The notes under the pieces are model-generated. The model did not search any database. It worked only from the letters and a program-made list of their open reading frames with translations, and was not told where the DNA came from. Position numbers and translations under genes: made by a program. From Bin87 sp965220265 (GTDB lineage Bacteria; Chloroflexota; Dehalococcoidia; Lucifugimonadales; UBA3495), in the NCBI GenBank assembly GCA_965220265.1, contig CBDCPM010000002.1:186001-250000 (forward strand): a stretch of 64,000 nucleotides of DNA, read 5' to 3'. Shown piece after piece: positions 31,684 through 40,479 of the stretch (position 1 is the stretch's first letter; each line of letters begins with the position of its first letter).

Positions 31684-33828
31684 CTACTGCGACGAGCAGG
31701 GGAGTATCCCGTGGTTGGCGTGGGTGGCAACATGCTGCGCATTGCAACTGCTGCCTCCGTGATCATCGTCCGTGAAACCGGGGTGCTTGTGGTCACTCAT
31801 CATTTTTTTGGTCCACATCCGGTCGCGCGGGCCGGGGGTTGCGGGCTCCATGGCGTCGATGAGGCTTTCCCTGAGGCAGGTGACGGTGCCGCCCCAGTAG
31901 TTGCTGGTGTCGTTATGATGATGCCCTTGCCACCTCCCAGTGGAGCATATGCCAGTGATGACGATGTCGTAGTCATCCTTGTCATCATCGCCATCGCCGT
32001 TAGTATTCCCGCTGTCGCCGCCGGTGTCTCCGCCGCCATCGCCGGGCGTTTCGGTGGGCTGCGTTTGTTGATTGGACTGGCCTGAAGCAGGATCGGTCTG
32101 GACTACCAAGGCGGGCGACCAGGCGCTCATTCCGACCGCGTTGCAGGCCGCCACCCGCACGGAATAGTTGGTATCGGCATCTAGGCCCGTGAGCGTGTGG
32201 CTCATTCCGGTCATCACCTTCACCGTGCCGTCCATACCTCCTGGAGGCGTGTGTTGGATGGCGTACATCTTGATCTCCGACCCTCCGTTGTCCGATGGGG
32301 CGGTCCACTGCACATCGAGCGAATCTTCGCCTCCAACAGTGACGGTCGGCGGGTTGGGGGCACCGGGAGTGCCCGTGCTTCCCTGGCCGGCTACGCCGCA
32401 CCAAGCATTGTTGATAGCTCCGACGATGCCGCCGCCCGTCTGGCCCGGTGTGCTGTTCGTAACTATGGTCGCGCCCTGGGACCAATTGCTGAACCCGATC
32501 GCGTTGCACGCCGACACTCTGATCTCGTAGGTGGTGCTGGGGGAGAGCCCCTGGATGATTTCGCTTGAGCCTCCAACGCTAACCACCTTGCGGGTTCCGC
32601 CCTCGGGCACATACATGACGGTATACCCGATGATAGGCGAATTGTTGTCGTTGGGAGCTACCCACTCCACGCCAACCCTGGTGTTGTCCTGCGTAACGAT
32701 GAGCGTAGGAGGACTGGGCCGGTCTGGCGTTCCGGTGCTGCCGCGCGCGGCAGCACCGCATTCGCTGATTACGTTGCCATTGTTGCCGCCGTTGCCATTG
32801 TTGCCGCCGTTGTTGCTGCCGCCGCCGTTGTTGCTGGCCGGAGTAGACGCGGTCGGCGACCAATCGCCGTAGCCGGTCGCGTTACACGCGGCGACGCGCA
32901 CGTGGTATTGGGTGTCGGCAGTCAGGCTCGTGAGCGTTACGCTGGTGCCGGTGGCGTTGGTCCAGCTCCCGGACCCGCCGTCAGGAGCGTAGTGAACGGC
33001 ATATCGGATGATGGCCGACGTTCCCTGGCTGGGGGCCGTCCACGCAACGCTGATCGAAGTTGTGGTCAATACGGTCAGAGTGGGCGCGTCAGGGGCGGAC
33101 GGCGTGCCGGTGCTGCCCGGCGCCGCGTCTCCGCAAGTGGTGGTACCGCCGTTGTTGCCGTTGTTGGGCGAACCTACCGTTCCAGACAGGATTGTCCCCG
33201 GGGACCAGTCGCCCCAACCGGCGGCGTTGCACGCGGACACCTGGACCAGGTACTCCGCGCCCGCCGTCAGCCCGGTGACGATCTCGCTCACGCCGTTCCC
33301 TGAAACTTCAGTGCCGGTCCCCCCTGACGGGGTGTACAGGATGACGTAAGCAATGATGGGTGAACCTTCGTTATCCGGAGGGACCCATTCGATGAACGCT
33401 TGGGCGTCGGACCTTCTTTCCACGCTGGGCTGCGCCGGAGCGGCCGGAGTTCCGTCGGTGCCCCTTCCGGCAATGCCACATTCGGAGTTCGTGTTGCTGC
33501 CCACGGTGACGCCGGAGCCGTCACCGCCGGACGTGCTTGAGGTGGTAATGGTGGCGCCGTCGGACCAGTGGCCAAATCCCACCGAGTTGCACGCCGCCAC
33601 GCGGACTTCGTAGGTGGTTCCCAGGCTCAGCCCGGTCAGGATCTCGCTGGTTCCGCCGGCGCTGACTTTAGCGCTGTCGCCGCCCTGCTCGGTGTACATG
33701 ATGGCGTAGTGCAGGACCGGGTTGCCGTTGCCGCTGGGAGCGGTCCACCCGACGCCGACGGACGTTGCCGGCATGGCGCCGGTCAGGGTCGGCGCATCGG
33801 GAGCCGCTGGGGTTCCGGAGCTGCCCAT
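31684..33828 (-). CDS. Fibronectin type III repeat surface protein, main part
   Basis: This frame encodes five fibronectin-III modules of about 90 residues (each with a W-x-A/P-P strand, a Y-x-V/I-x-Y strand and a closing TTYEVRVAACN-like strand), joined by Gly/Asn/Ser-rich linkers that each carry one CG pair (ECGIAGRG, TCGDAAPG, ECGAAARG, WCGVAGQG). A Cys sits at the end of each module too (VAACN), so linker and module Cys may pair. The C-terminal 120 residues are Asp-, then His-rich. The frame is open upstream of the first Met through a Gly/Ser linker to about 34005, where it must join the signal-peptide frame. Confidence 0.85.
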   Translation of the reverse strand: MGSSGTPAAPDAPTLTGAMPATSVGVGWTAPSGNGNPVLHYAIMYTEQGGDSAKVSAGGTSEILTGLSLGTTYEVRVAACNSVGFGHWSDGATITTSSTSGGDGSGVTVGSNTNSECGIAGRGTDGTPAAPAQPSVERRSDAQAFIEWVPPDNEGSPIIAYVILYTPSGGTGTEVSGNGVSEIVTGLTAGAEYLVQVSACNAAGWGDWSPGTILSGTVGSPNNGNNGGTTTCGDAAPGSTGTPSAPDAPTLTVLTTTSISVAWTAPSQGTSAIIRYAVHYAPDGGSGSWTNATGTSVTLTSLTADTQYHVRVAACNATGYGDWSPTASTPASNNGGGSNNGGNNGNGGNNGNVISECGAAARGSTGTPDRPSPPTLIVTQDNTRVGVEWVAPNDNNSPIIGYTVMYVPEGGTRKVVSVGGSSEIIQGLSPSTTYEIRVSACNAIGFSNWSQGATIVTNSTPGQTGGGIVGAINNAWCGVAGQGSTGTPGAPNPPTVTVGGEDSLDVQWTAPSDNGGSEIKMYAIQHTPPGGMDGTVKVMTGMSHTLTGLDADTNYSVRVAACNAVGMSAWSPALVVQTDPASGQSNQQTQPTETPGDGGGDTGGDSGNTNGDGDDDKDDYDIVITGICSTGRWQGHHHNDTSNYWGGTVTCLRESLIDAMEPATPGPRDRMWTKKMMSDHKHPGFTDDDHGGSSCNAQHVATHANHGILPCSSQ

Positions 33829-34397
33829 GTTCGCATTCCCGCAGCCGGGGTATTGGCCGGAGCCAGGCCAGTTTCCGCCGCCGCTGCCTCCGCCGCCGCT
33901 GCCTCCGCCACCGGTACCGCCGCCGCCTCCTCCGCTTCCGCCCGTGCCCGGCGTGCCGCGAGTGCCGGTTGTACCGGAGGTGTCGGGCTCGGCTCGTTGG
34001 GGAAGTCAATCTGCGTGGGAGGGTCCCGATCCTCGGTGTCTTGGGGTCCCCGCACGATGAGATAGCAGACCTTGCTGGGCTGGTCGGTAACGTAGCCCGC
34101 GGCGTGTTGATCGGAAGCCGGATAGGCGCGGACCAAAGAGTAACCGTTGTCGTCGACGCTGCGGATGATGTACCACTCGTCGCCGTTGGAGTCGGTGTGG
34201 AACCCCTCAAATGAACCGCCGCCATAGTCCATTCCCAGCATGGCGTCATCGCTCCCCACCGCCGGCCAGTCGCTGGGGCACGCCGGAAGATTGGCGCCGT
34301 GGCCCGTGTCCGTGGAGGCAAACACCGCGAGAGCGAGCGCCACGCCCACCGCAACGATCAGAGGGCGTTTGTACCCGATGGATTTGGCAAGATACAT
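33783..34397 (-). CDS. Fibronectin type III surface protein, N-terminal part (out of frame)
   Basis: Starts with a signal peptide (KRPLIVAVGVALALAVFAS, cleavage about residue 30), then a domain of about 100 residues with CPSDWPAVGSDDAMLGMDYGGG and a YLIVRG strand, ending DPPTQIDFPNEP. Beyond that the frame turns into Ala/Arg/Glu repeats, the wrong-frame reading of a Gly/Ser linker. The correct continuation is one base back (-1), so a frameshift lies between about 33976 and 34005. GGGGA precedes the ATG. The joined protein would be about 900 residues, exported and probably adhesive. Confidence 0.8.
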   Translation of the reverse strand: MYLAKSIGYKRPLIVAVGVALALAVFASTDTGHGANLPACPSDWPAVGSDDAMLGMDYGGGSFEGFHTDSNGDEWYIIRSVDDNGYSLVRAYPASDQHAAGYVTDQPSKVCYLIVRGPQDTEDRDPPTQIDFPNEPSPTPPVQPALAARRARAEAEEAAAVPVAEAAAAEAAAAETGLAPANTPAAGMRTWAAPEPQRLPMRRP

Positions 34398-34691
34398 TTC
34401 AGCATCCCCACATGCACGCGATTTCCGTCTCTGTCATGGTCGAATTCGTCGATGCTTTATTTGGTAGCGGCAGGCGCTGCGACCGCCACGTCGCGTAACA
34501 CCGAACAACGGCTGGCGACCACTAGCGGCAGGATTACTTTACTATTCTTGGTTTTTTGACCACATACTGGAAATCAGACGGTATTCGGCGAATATTCGCC
34601 CAATTCAGGTTTGATACTGTTCGGTGAAAAGGTCGAGGTGAGGCCCTCCTCGCGAGTGTCCAAACGATGCGCGGTGCCACTTCAGGCCACC

Positions 34692-34721
34692 TTGACACCG
34701 GAATCGACCCAACCCGACAAT
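34692..34721 (+). promoter_or_regulatory. Promoter of UDP-glucose dehydrogenase gene
   Basis: TTGACA, 18-base spacer, GACAAT, about 55 bases before the TTG start. The rest of the 377-base divergent space (34398-34774) contains only an AT-rich patch with a T6 run at about 34552-34557 and nothing else recognised. Confidence 0.6.
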
Positions 34722-34774
34722 TGATTTGTGAAACCGCGTCCCGTCGACGTGGCAACGAAAGGAGGCCACCTGCC

Positions 34775-36112
34775 TTGAATATCACCATAATTGGGCTCGG
34801 CTACGTGGGGATGGTGGCCGCGGCCTGCCTGGCCGATGCCGGCCACCGTGTGCTCGGCGTCGACATAGACAACGATCGCATTGCCCAGCTCCGCGCCGGG
34901 CAACTTCCCTTTTACGAACCGCGTTTGCAGGATATGGTCGGCGCGGAGTTGGGCGAGGGACGCCTGCACTTCGAACATCTAGACCGTGTCGCTGAGCCCC
35001 TGGGCGAAGTAACCCTCGTTGCTACGGGCACCCCGCAGACCGCCAACGGCGCGGCGGACCTGAGCCAGGTGAGATCCGCTCTGGCCTGGATCAGGTCGCA
35101 AGACCATGCGGACACCGTGGTGGTGATGAAAAGCACCGTGCCTCCCGGCACCGGCCAGCGGGTAACCGAACAGGAGATGCGGAACGCCGAACGCGCCACG
35201 TCAGGGTTGCGCTACGTGTCAAACCCCGAGTTCCTGCGCGAAGGACAGGCCGTGCGCGACTGGAAGCAGCCGGACCGCATCGTCATCGGCGCCAATTCAG
35301 GAGACGGCAAATCCATCGCGGCGGTGAAGGCGATGCACGCCGGCATCGAGGCGCCGTACATCGTCACCGACATCACCAGCGCGGAGATGATCAAGTACGC
35401 GAGCAACGCTTTCCTGGCCACCAGGATTTCCTTCATCAACGAAATAGCCTCGTTGTGCGAGCGCGTGGGAGCCTCCATTGACGCCGTCAGCGACGGCATG
35501 GCGATGGACCCGCGCACCGGCGGGCGAATCTACGCCGGCGTCGGCTACGGCGGCTCCTGCTTCCCGAAGGACGTGCGGGCCTTGGACAACGTTGCCCTCA
35601 CCAGCGGCGCCAACGTGGAGCTGCTGCGGTCCGTCATCAACATCAACAACCGGCAAAGGTTGCTGCCGGTCTACGCGTTGCGGCAGCGCTTCGGCGGAGC
35701 CATAGACGGCCTGCGAGTTGGGGTGCTGGGCCTCGCGTTCAAGCCCAACACCGACGATATTCGGGAAGCGCCTTCACTGGATATGATCAATACCCTATGC
35801 GACGACGGGGCGATCGTCAGCGCCTACGATCCCGAGGCCATGGACACGGCCCGGCCGCACCTGCCGGCCTCGGTGCGGCTCGTCGACAACGTGCTGGAGG
35901 CCGCCAACCAGGCGCAGGCCATTGTCCTCGTTACCGAGTGGGCGCAGTTCGTCGACGCCAACTGGCAGGACATTGCCCGCTGCATGAACCCGCCGCGTTT
36001 CGTATTCGACGGACGGAACGCGCTGGACGGCGGCAAGATGCAACGGCTGGGCTTCCAGTACGTCGGTGTGGGCCGCAACGCCAACGGCCCGGGTGTTCCC
36101 CAAGCCGTTTAG
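34775..36112 (+). CDS. UDP-glucose/GDP-mannose dehydrogenase family protein
   Basis: NAD-dependent two-step oxidation of a nucleotide sugar to its uronic acid, probably UDP-glucose 6-dehydrogenase, consistent with galU at 5.7 kb. 445 residues: Rossmann GLGYVGMV at the start, LVATGTPQ, KSTVPPGTG, YVSNPEFLREG (conserved Glu), the catalytic Cys in GYGGSCFPKD and KPNTDDIREAPS in the C-terminal domain. TTG at 34775 is the start because GGAGG lies nine bases upstream and the Rossmann strand begins at once; the longer frame adds 36 non-conserved residues. Product uronic acids would feed exopolysaccharide. Confidence 0.92.
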   Translation: MNITIIGLGYVGMVAAACLADAGHRVLGVDIDNDRIAQLRAGQLPFYEPRLQDMVGAELGEGRLHFEHLDRVAEPLGEVTLVATGTPQTANGAADLSQVRSALAWIRSQDHADTVVVMKSTVPPGTGQRVTEQEMRNAERATSGLRYVSNPEFLREGQAVRDWKQPDRIVIGANSGDGKSIAAVKAMHAGIEAPYIVTDITSAEMIKYASNAFLATRISFINEIASLCERVGASIDAVSDGMAMDPRTGGRIYAGVGYGGSCFPKDVRALDNVALTSGANVELLRSVININNRQRLLPVYALRQRFGGAIDGLRVGVLGLAFKPNTDDIREAPSLDMINTLCDDGAIVSAYDPEAMDTARPHLPASVRLVDNVLEAANQAQAIVLVTEWAQFVDANWQDIARCMNPPRFVFDGRNALDGGKMQRLGFQYVGVGRNANGPGVPQAV

Positions 36113-36128
36113 CGGCTGTGATCCTTAT

Positions 36129-36170
36129 GGCCGGTTCGGGCAGCGACCATGCCTCTACCTGGAACCGGCC
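36129..36170. terminator. Possible bidirectional terminator hairpin
   Basis: A 9-bp stem GGCCGGTTC/GAACCGGCC with a loop of about 24 bases, between the convergent UDP-glucose dehydrogenase and secreted-protein genes. The loop is long and T run poor, so it is a weak candidate. Confidence 0.4.
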
Positions 36171-36186
36171 ACCGCATTGGTTTTGA

Positions 36187-38766
36187 TCATCCGCCCGGAC
36201 CGGGAACTGTCAGTTCCGTTGCATCGGACAGCATCCTTCCATCCCCGGTGCAGATCGCACCCTGAGCGGAGCAGTCCGTGGCCGCGGGCAGGGCGATTGA
36301 CACCGCGCCGTTGCCGTCCGGTTCCACGCGGATCTCCCAGCGTATGTTGCGCGGTCGGTCCAGCCTACGGGCTCCGGTCACGCTGCCGCCTGACTCCGTG
36401 AAAGCATGGTCCCGCAGCGTAACGTAGCTTAGATCGAAGTTTTCACTGAACCTCAGTTCAAAGGTGAACGCGTTCTGACCGTCGTGAGACGACGGAGCAT
36501 CCCTGAACTCGGCCGTAAGCGGTGGGGCCGTAATGGCCTCTGTAGGCGCGCTGGTCAGCGTCTCAGCGTAACCCGCGTCATCGGTGAAGCTGACCCGCAC
36601 CTTGATGGTCTTGCCCACGTCGGCACTGGTCAAGCGGTAGTATTGAGTAACCGCGCGGTTGATTTCGGTGTCAGAGGTACCGTCATTGCGAAGCCACTGG
36701 TACGTGAAGGAGATGTCCTCCGGGCCGTCCGCATCGGCAATGTCGGACGTGTTCACCCCGAGCGATTCTCCCACCTCAAAGGTCCCGCTGATGGTGGGCC
36801 CGCCAGTTGCCTCATCGTTGCGAATGGTGATCTCCGTACCAGGATCGGTGGAGCGGAGGGTGGTGCCTCCTGCGCGCAGGATGACGAGCTCATCGGCCCG
36901 GTCGTGGGTAATGTTGGCGTTGCTCATCACGCCGTGGAGGTTCGAGTAGGTCGCGGTGATCCGTTTCGGCGGGTCGGTGCTGCTACCCTCGTCGGGCGGG
37001 CTGAGAGCGATCTCAAACACCGGTATTTCCTGGGGTTTGATCACGGAGCCACCCAGAATCACGAGCATCGACGAGTACACGTCATGACGCGGGTTGATCA
37101 TCGGCGGCGAGCCGTTGACCATAGGAAACTTCAGGGAGCCCATGTGGGTTTCGTCTCCCTCGGGATCGGTGATCCACATGCCGTACCAGCGTCCGTCCGC
37201 ATCGTCCGCGCTCCCATCATGGGCGATGCGGACCGTGTAGTCTCCCTCGCCCCAGTCGTAGGGCTTACGGATGCTGATGAAATCGCCTAGGATAGTGCCG
37301 GTTACGACCCACCCATCCTCGGTGGGCTGGGCTTGTTCGGTGTCGTGGGTGCCCCAGCGGTTGAAAACGATGCCCTTTCCCTCGGAGCCATCTGTGTCCG
37401 GATCGTCCACGTCGGTCCGAATGCCGAACCCGAAGCGGGTGTTGCCGATGCTGCTCCAGCCGAATGCCGCAACCAGGGCATAGTCCTCCGAGAAATGGCC
37501 CGGGTCTTCCCGAACGGTGAAGTCCATGGTGATTGATTCGCTGGTCCCGGTCTGGGTTTTCCAGCCCCATAGTGCGTTGGCCATGACTTCAGGTATGGCG
37601 ACATACCGGGCGTCCACCTTTTGCCCGCTGTTGTTTCCCCGTCCACCGCTGGCCAAGTTGGCGTGCAGGCTGCCCGAGGAGCCCTTGATGGAACCGCCGC
37701 TGTTGGTGCCCTGGCCGATTTCCCCGTTCTTGGCCAGGGAGTTGGCGGGAATGGCGATACCGTTGCTGTCGTTGTCCAGCAGCCCCACGTGGTACACGAA
37801 CACGAGGGTGGACGAGCCGCTGCCGCTGAAGTAGTTGGCATGACGGGTACCGACGGCCCCAAGGGCCTCGACGCTGAGCCGCGCGGCCGGGATGCCTCTG
37901 ACGTTCACCGACCGGTCGAACCTGACCTCCACCTTCACCGCCTCGCCCCGTACGTACGCGTCGGCAAACTGTGGCGACGAGGTGATACGCACCCGGTTGA
38001 TCTTGGGTCGCGTCGAGCTGCCGTCGACCTTATGGTTCGTCTGAGTCCCCAGCCTGCTATGGGTCAGGTTGACGTTCTGATCCCCGCTTGCGTTCTGGAA
38101 ATAGTTGGCCGGATTATGGTCAAGAGTCACGGTGTTGTCGCCGATCCATATGCCGTTCGTATCCACATCACTGGATCGAACCAGCGTCGCGAAGATCACC
38201 GAGTCGTCCCGGTGGGACACGGGGACCAGATCCCTTCTGCTAGAGTCGATCTGCATCCGAAAGGTGGCGTTGCCGTTCACGTTCACACTTTCGTTGAACT
38301 CGACCTCCACCGCGATTAGTTCGCCGTTGCCGTAGGTGTCGTCTCCCGCCACGCGCGTCGGCCACCCTCCGGACTCGCTTGGGGAAACCTCGTACATCCG
38401 AACACCGTTTGAGGCGATACGAGGGGTGGTAAAGCCTCTGGCCTCGACCCGCGGTGAGGGGGAATTAGGGTCCCCGTTGCTCCCGCGGACCGGCTGGTAG
38501 AGGTCGTTGGCACTGGACCAACCGGAAACTTCGCCGCCCTCGTCATCGCTGTGGGCGAGCATAATATCCATCATGTCCACGGTGCGGGTTTGGCCCGCGT
38601 TGCTGACGAGGACGCTGCTCTCCGAAACGCCCGAGCCTGCAAACACGAAGCTAGGAGCGGGGCTCGCCATGACAAGCAGGGACAACGCGATCACACCGGC
38701 TAGTAACAAGCCAATGGCTATCGATCTGTTCAATCGGTGGACGGGTTTACTCTGATTCGTACGCAT
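36187..38766 (-). CDS. Large secreted protein with Ig-like C-terminal domains
   Basis: 859 residues with a signal peptide (SIAIGLLLAGVIALSLLVM, then APSFVFAG). After a low-complexity region come two similar domains (about residues 110-235 and 255-375; VEVEFNESVNVNGNATFRM versus VEVRFDRSVNVRGIPAARL), a middle domain of about 190 residues (DFTVREDPGHFSEDYALVAAFGW) resembling a lectin or jelly-roll type, a domain with FTYQWLRNDGTSDTEINRA and KIKVRVSFTDDAGYAETLTSA, and a SwmB-like final domain. This kind of Ig-like array is common in Chloroflexota exoproteins. AGGAG precedes the ATG. Probably extracellular binding; function unknown. Confidence 0.82.
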   Translation of the reverse strand: MRTNQSKPVHRLNRSIAIGLLLAGVIALSLLVMASPAPSFVFAGSGVSESSVLVSNAGQTRTVDMMDIMLAHSDDEGGEVSGWSSANDLYQPVRGSNGDPNSPSPRVEARGFTTPRIASNGVRMYEVSPSESGGWPTRVAGDDTYGNGELIAVEVEFNESVNVNGNATFRMQIDSSRRDLVPVSHRDDSVIFATLVRSSDVDTNGIWIGDNTVTLDHNPANYFQNASGDQNVNLTHSRLGTQTNHKVDGSSTRPKINRVRITSSPQFADAYVRGEAVKVEVRFDRSVNVRGIPAARLSVEALGAVGTRHANYFSGSGSSTLVFVYHVGLLDNDSNGIAIPANSLAKNGEIGQGTNSGGSIKGSSGSLHANLASGGRGNNSGQKVDARYVAIPEVMANALWGWKTQTGTSESITMDFTVREDPGHFSEDYALVAAFGWSSIGNTRFGFGIRTDVDDPDTDGSEGKGIVFNRWGTHDTEQAQPTEDGWVVTGTILGDFISIRKPYDWGEGDYTVRIAHDGSADDADGRWYGMWITDPEGDETHMGSLKFPMVNGSPPMINPRHDVYSSMLVILGGSVIKPQEIPVFEIALSPPDEGSSTDPPKRITATYSNLHGVMSNANITHDRADELVILRAGGTTLRSTDPGTEITIRNDEATGGPTISGTFEVGESLGVNTSDIADADGPEDISFTYQWLRNDGTSDTEINRAVTQYYRLTSADVGKTIKVRVSFTDDAGYAETLTSAPTEAITAPPLTAEFRDAPSSHDGQNAFTFELRFSENFDLSYVTLRDHAFTESGGSVTGARRLDRPRNIRWEIRVEPDGNGAVSIALPAATDCSAQGAICTGDGRMLSDATELTVPGPGG

Positions 38767-39044
38767 GGTATTGCTTCTCCTATAGTCATACGTTCAACGT
38801 CGCCCGATACTCCCGTGGAGTCCTACGTTCTCAAAGGAAATCACGATGCTCAAGAGATAGATTGGGACGTCACGCAATATCGGACTTCCGGATCCCTCGA
38901 AAATCAGCGATGCATGGTTTCCCGACGAAAACTTGTGCTGGTGTCAGCAACGCTGGGAAGGCGGCGATTGCCAACCCGGCCCTCTGGTAAAACGGATCAT
39001 GACAATCGGTTTCAATCTCATTGCGGGTTCCTCCTGACTACTCC

Positions 39045-39067
39045 GGTTTGCCGACAACTGGCAAACC
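39045..39067 (-). promoter_or_regulatory. Perfect 8-bp hairpin in leader of secreted-protein gene
   Basis: GGTTTGCC and GGCAAACC arms with a 7-base loop. On the minus strand it is followed within 15 bases by AGGAGG and a small frame. It may be part of a structured leader; no known riboswitch consensus could be matched by eye. Confidence 0.45.
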
Positions 39068-39636
39068 AGCAGCCGCCTCGTAATGCGCCTCCGTTACTGC
39101 TGGCTCTGGATGAACGCGTTGTCTGCAGGCTGCGGCCATCGGGTCGGCTATCCGGTAAGGTATTCAGATCGTCAGCAAATGTCTGTGCAAGCGCAATAAT
39201 CGACAAAATATGCACAATTAGCACATGAAACTTACATAGTAAGGCAAATAATTAACGAATATGATGTGCCGCATAAAAACGGTGTAAATCCAATACTAGG
39301 TATGTGAATCTGTCCCAGTGATGTACATCAAGTCCTTTGATACAGATCCATTACGTGTATTTATTCACGTGATTTTAATGAAATCGTCGCACACCCGGCG
39401 GGAAAGCCTTCAAGACGATGGGTACGCTCCACCGCACTCGGCTGGCGATCCGGAACCCTGCCTCCACTGGTTGGCGTGCAGTTTCGGTGCCAACCGGAGA
39501 CCGCAAGCGCGCGGGGTCCAGTCATCGTCTTGCCGATGACCCACGGCACAGCACAGCTCGGGCAAAACCGTTGCTACATCCTGAAACGACCGCCGGATAG
39601 AACGCGATTTGGCAGCGCTCCTGCGCCGGATGTGAT

Positions 39637-39665
39637 TTGCCACGGGCGGCTGGTGTCTCTACAAT
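39637..39665 (+). promoter_or_regulatory. Promoter of ThuA-domain gene
   Basis: TTGCCA, 17-base spacer, TACAAT, with the ATG 30 bases after the -10 box. Confidence 0.65.
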
Positions 39666-39694
39666 TCCCGGCACTTGGTTGGAGGTATGGATCT

Positions 39695-40399
39695 ATGAAA
39701 TTGCTGGTATTGTCAGGAGGACGTCACCCTTACGAGGAGTCGACGCCAATATTGGAATCGTTTCTCAAGGACGCCGGTCACGAGGTCACGATTACCGAGG
39801 ACGCGTCGCCGCTTGCGGATCGGTCCGCAATGAGCGGTTACGAAGCGGTAGTTTTCAACACCCGGCGAGAAAACGTGCCGGACTTCGGCGACTGGACACT
39901 GTCGGAATCCCAGATGGACGGACTGAGGAGCTACGTGAGCGGTGGCGGCGGGTTCGTCTGCATACACATCGCCACCTGCGTGGCCGCAACGAGGCCCGAG
40001 TACCACGACATCACCGGCGGCGGCTGGATCTCCGGTACCAGCTACCATCCGCCCTACGGCGAGTTCACGGTCAACGTCAGTGACGCCAGCCACCCCGGGG
40101 TTGCCGGAATCGCCGATTTCTCGACCAACGACGAGCTCTACATGAACCTCGCGATCAAGGACGGCAACAACGTCTTCCTCACCGGCGCCGCGGGTGACGG
40201 GACGTATCCTTGGGGACCCGATCGCAACCCCACGTTCATGCCGGGCGGGACCTATCCGCTGGGATGGACGCGCAAGTACGGCGACGGCAACGTCTACGTC
40301 CTGCTCCTGGGCCACGATGGCCGGAGCTTCCAAACACCGGAGTTCCAGAAGTTGGTGCTCAACGGCGTGGATTGGGCCGCCGCGAAAGTGGCGGCCTAG
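39695..40399 (+). CDS. ThuA-domain protein (trehalose utilisation-like)
   Basis: 234 residues of the ThuA/glutamine-amidotransferase-like fold found with sugar oxidation genes. Recognisable blocks: KLLVLSGGRHPYEESTPIL at the start, a YEAVVFNTRRE strand, a GGGGFVCIHIATC turn where GAT-like enzymes have a nucleophile, YHDITGGGWISG, and the closing NVYVLLLGHDGRSFQTPEFQKLVLNGVDWA. GGAGG lies nine bases ahead of the ATG. Catalytic role unproven in the family. Isolated gene with its own promoter and a strong hairpin after it. Confidence 0.9.
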   Translation: MKLLVLSGGRHPYEESTPILESFLKDAGHEVTITEDASPLADRSAMSGYEAVVFNTRRENVPDFGDWTLSESQMDGLRSYVSGGGGFVCIHIATCVAATRPEYHDITGGGWISGTSYHPPYGEFTVNVSDASHPGVAGIADFSTNDELYMNLAIKDGNNVFLTGAAGDGTYPWGPDRNPTFMPGGTYPLGWTRKYGDGNVYVLLLGHDGRSFQTPEFQKLVLNGVDWAAAKVAA

Positions 40400-40418
40400 C
40401 CAGCAAACCAAGCACAAA

Positions 40419-40443
40419 GCCCGCTCCCAATTCGGGAGCGGGC
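40419..40443. terminator. Strong GC hairpin between convergent genes
   Basis: A perfect 10-bp stem GCCCGCTCCC/GGGAGCGGGC with a 5-base AATTC loop, located 20 bases after the ThuA gene and 37 bases from the end of the convergent gene. There is no T tract, so it would act as an intrinsic-like or RNA-end structure. Confidence 0.7.
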
Positions 40444-40479
40444 CGGTTGCGGACAAGCGCTACCGCAGTGGCGCATCAC

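Larger units (their letters stand above)
38767..39694. other. Long AT-rich non-coding region upstream of secreted-protein and ThuA genes
   Basis: A 928-base divergent region without an intact gene. The stretch 39165-39400 is strongly AT-rich against the GC-rich background. It holds the hairpin at 39045-39067, a 12-base palindrome TGATGTACATCA at 39319-39330, and AGGAGG followed by a 25-codon frame near 39030 on the minus strand. A 68-codon minus frame near 39018-39224 starts like a signal peptide (LIVHILSIIALAQTFADD) but is not otherwise supported. Probably a long regulated leader and promoter region. Confidence 0.5.

Noticed and set aside
33976..34005. Programmed -1 ribosomal frameshift in the fibronectin gene (C CCC AAC)
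   Set aside because: The heptamer lets only the P-site re-pair; the A-site shift to CAA mismatches tRNA-Asn. No downstream pseudoknot was seen, so mutation or a sequence error is more likely.
39045..39067. Cyclic di-GMP or other known riboswitch in the secreted-protein leader
   Set aside because: The conserved core of the known classes could not be matched by reading; only one hairpin is certain.
39018..39224. 68-codon minus frame starting like a signal peptide
   Set aside because: No conserved domain, no ribosome site, and the start is in the AT-rich leader; kept only as part of the leader description.
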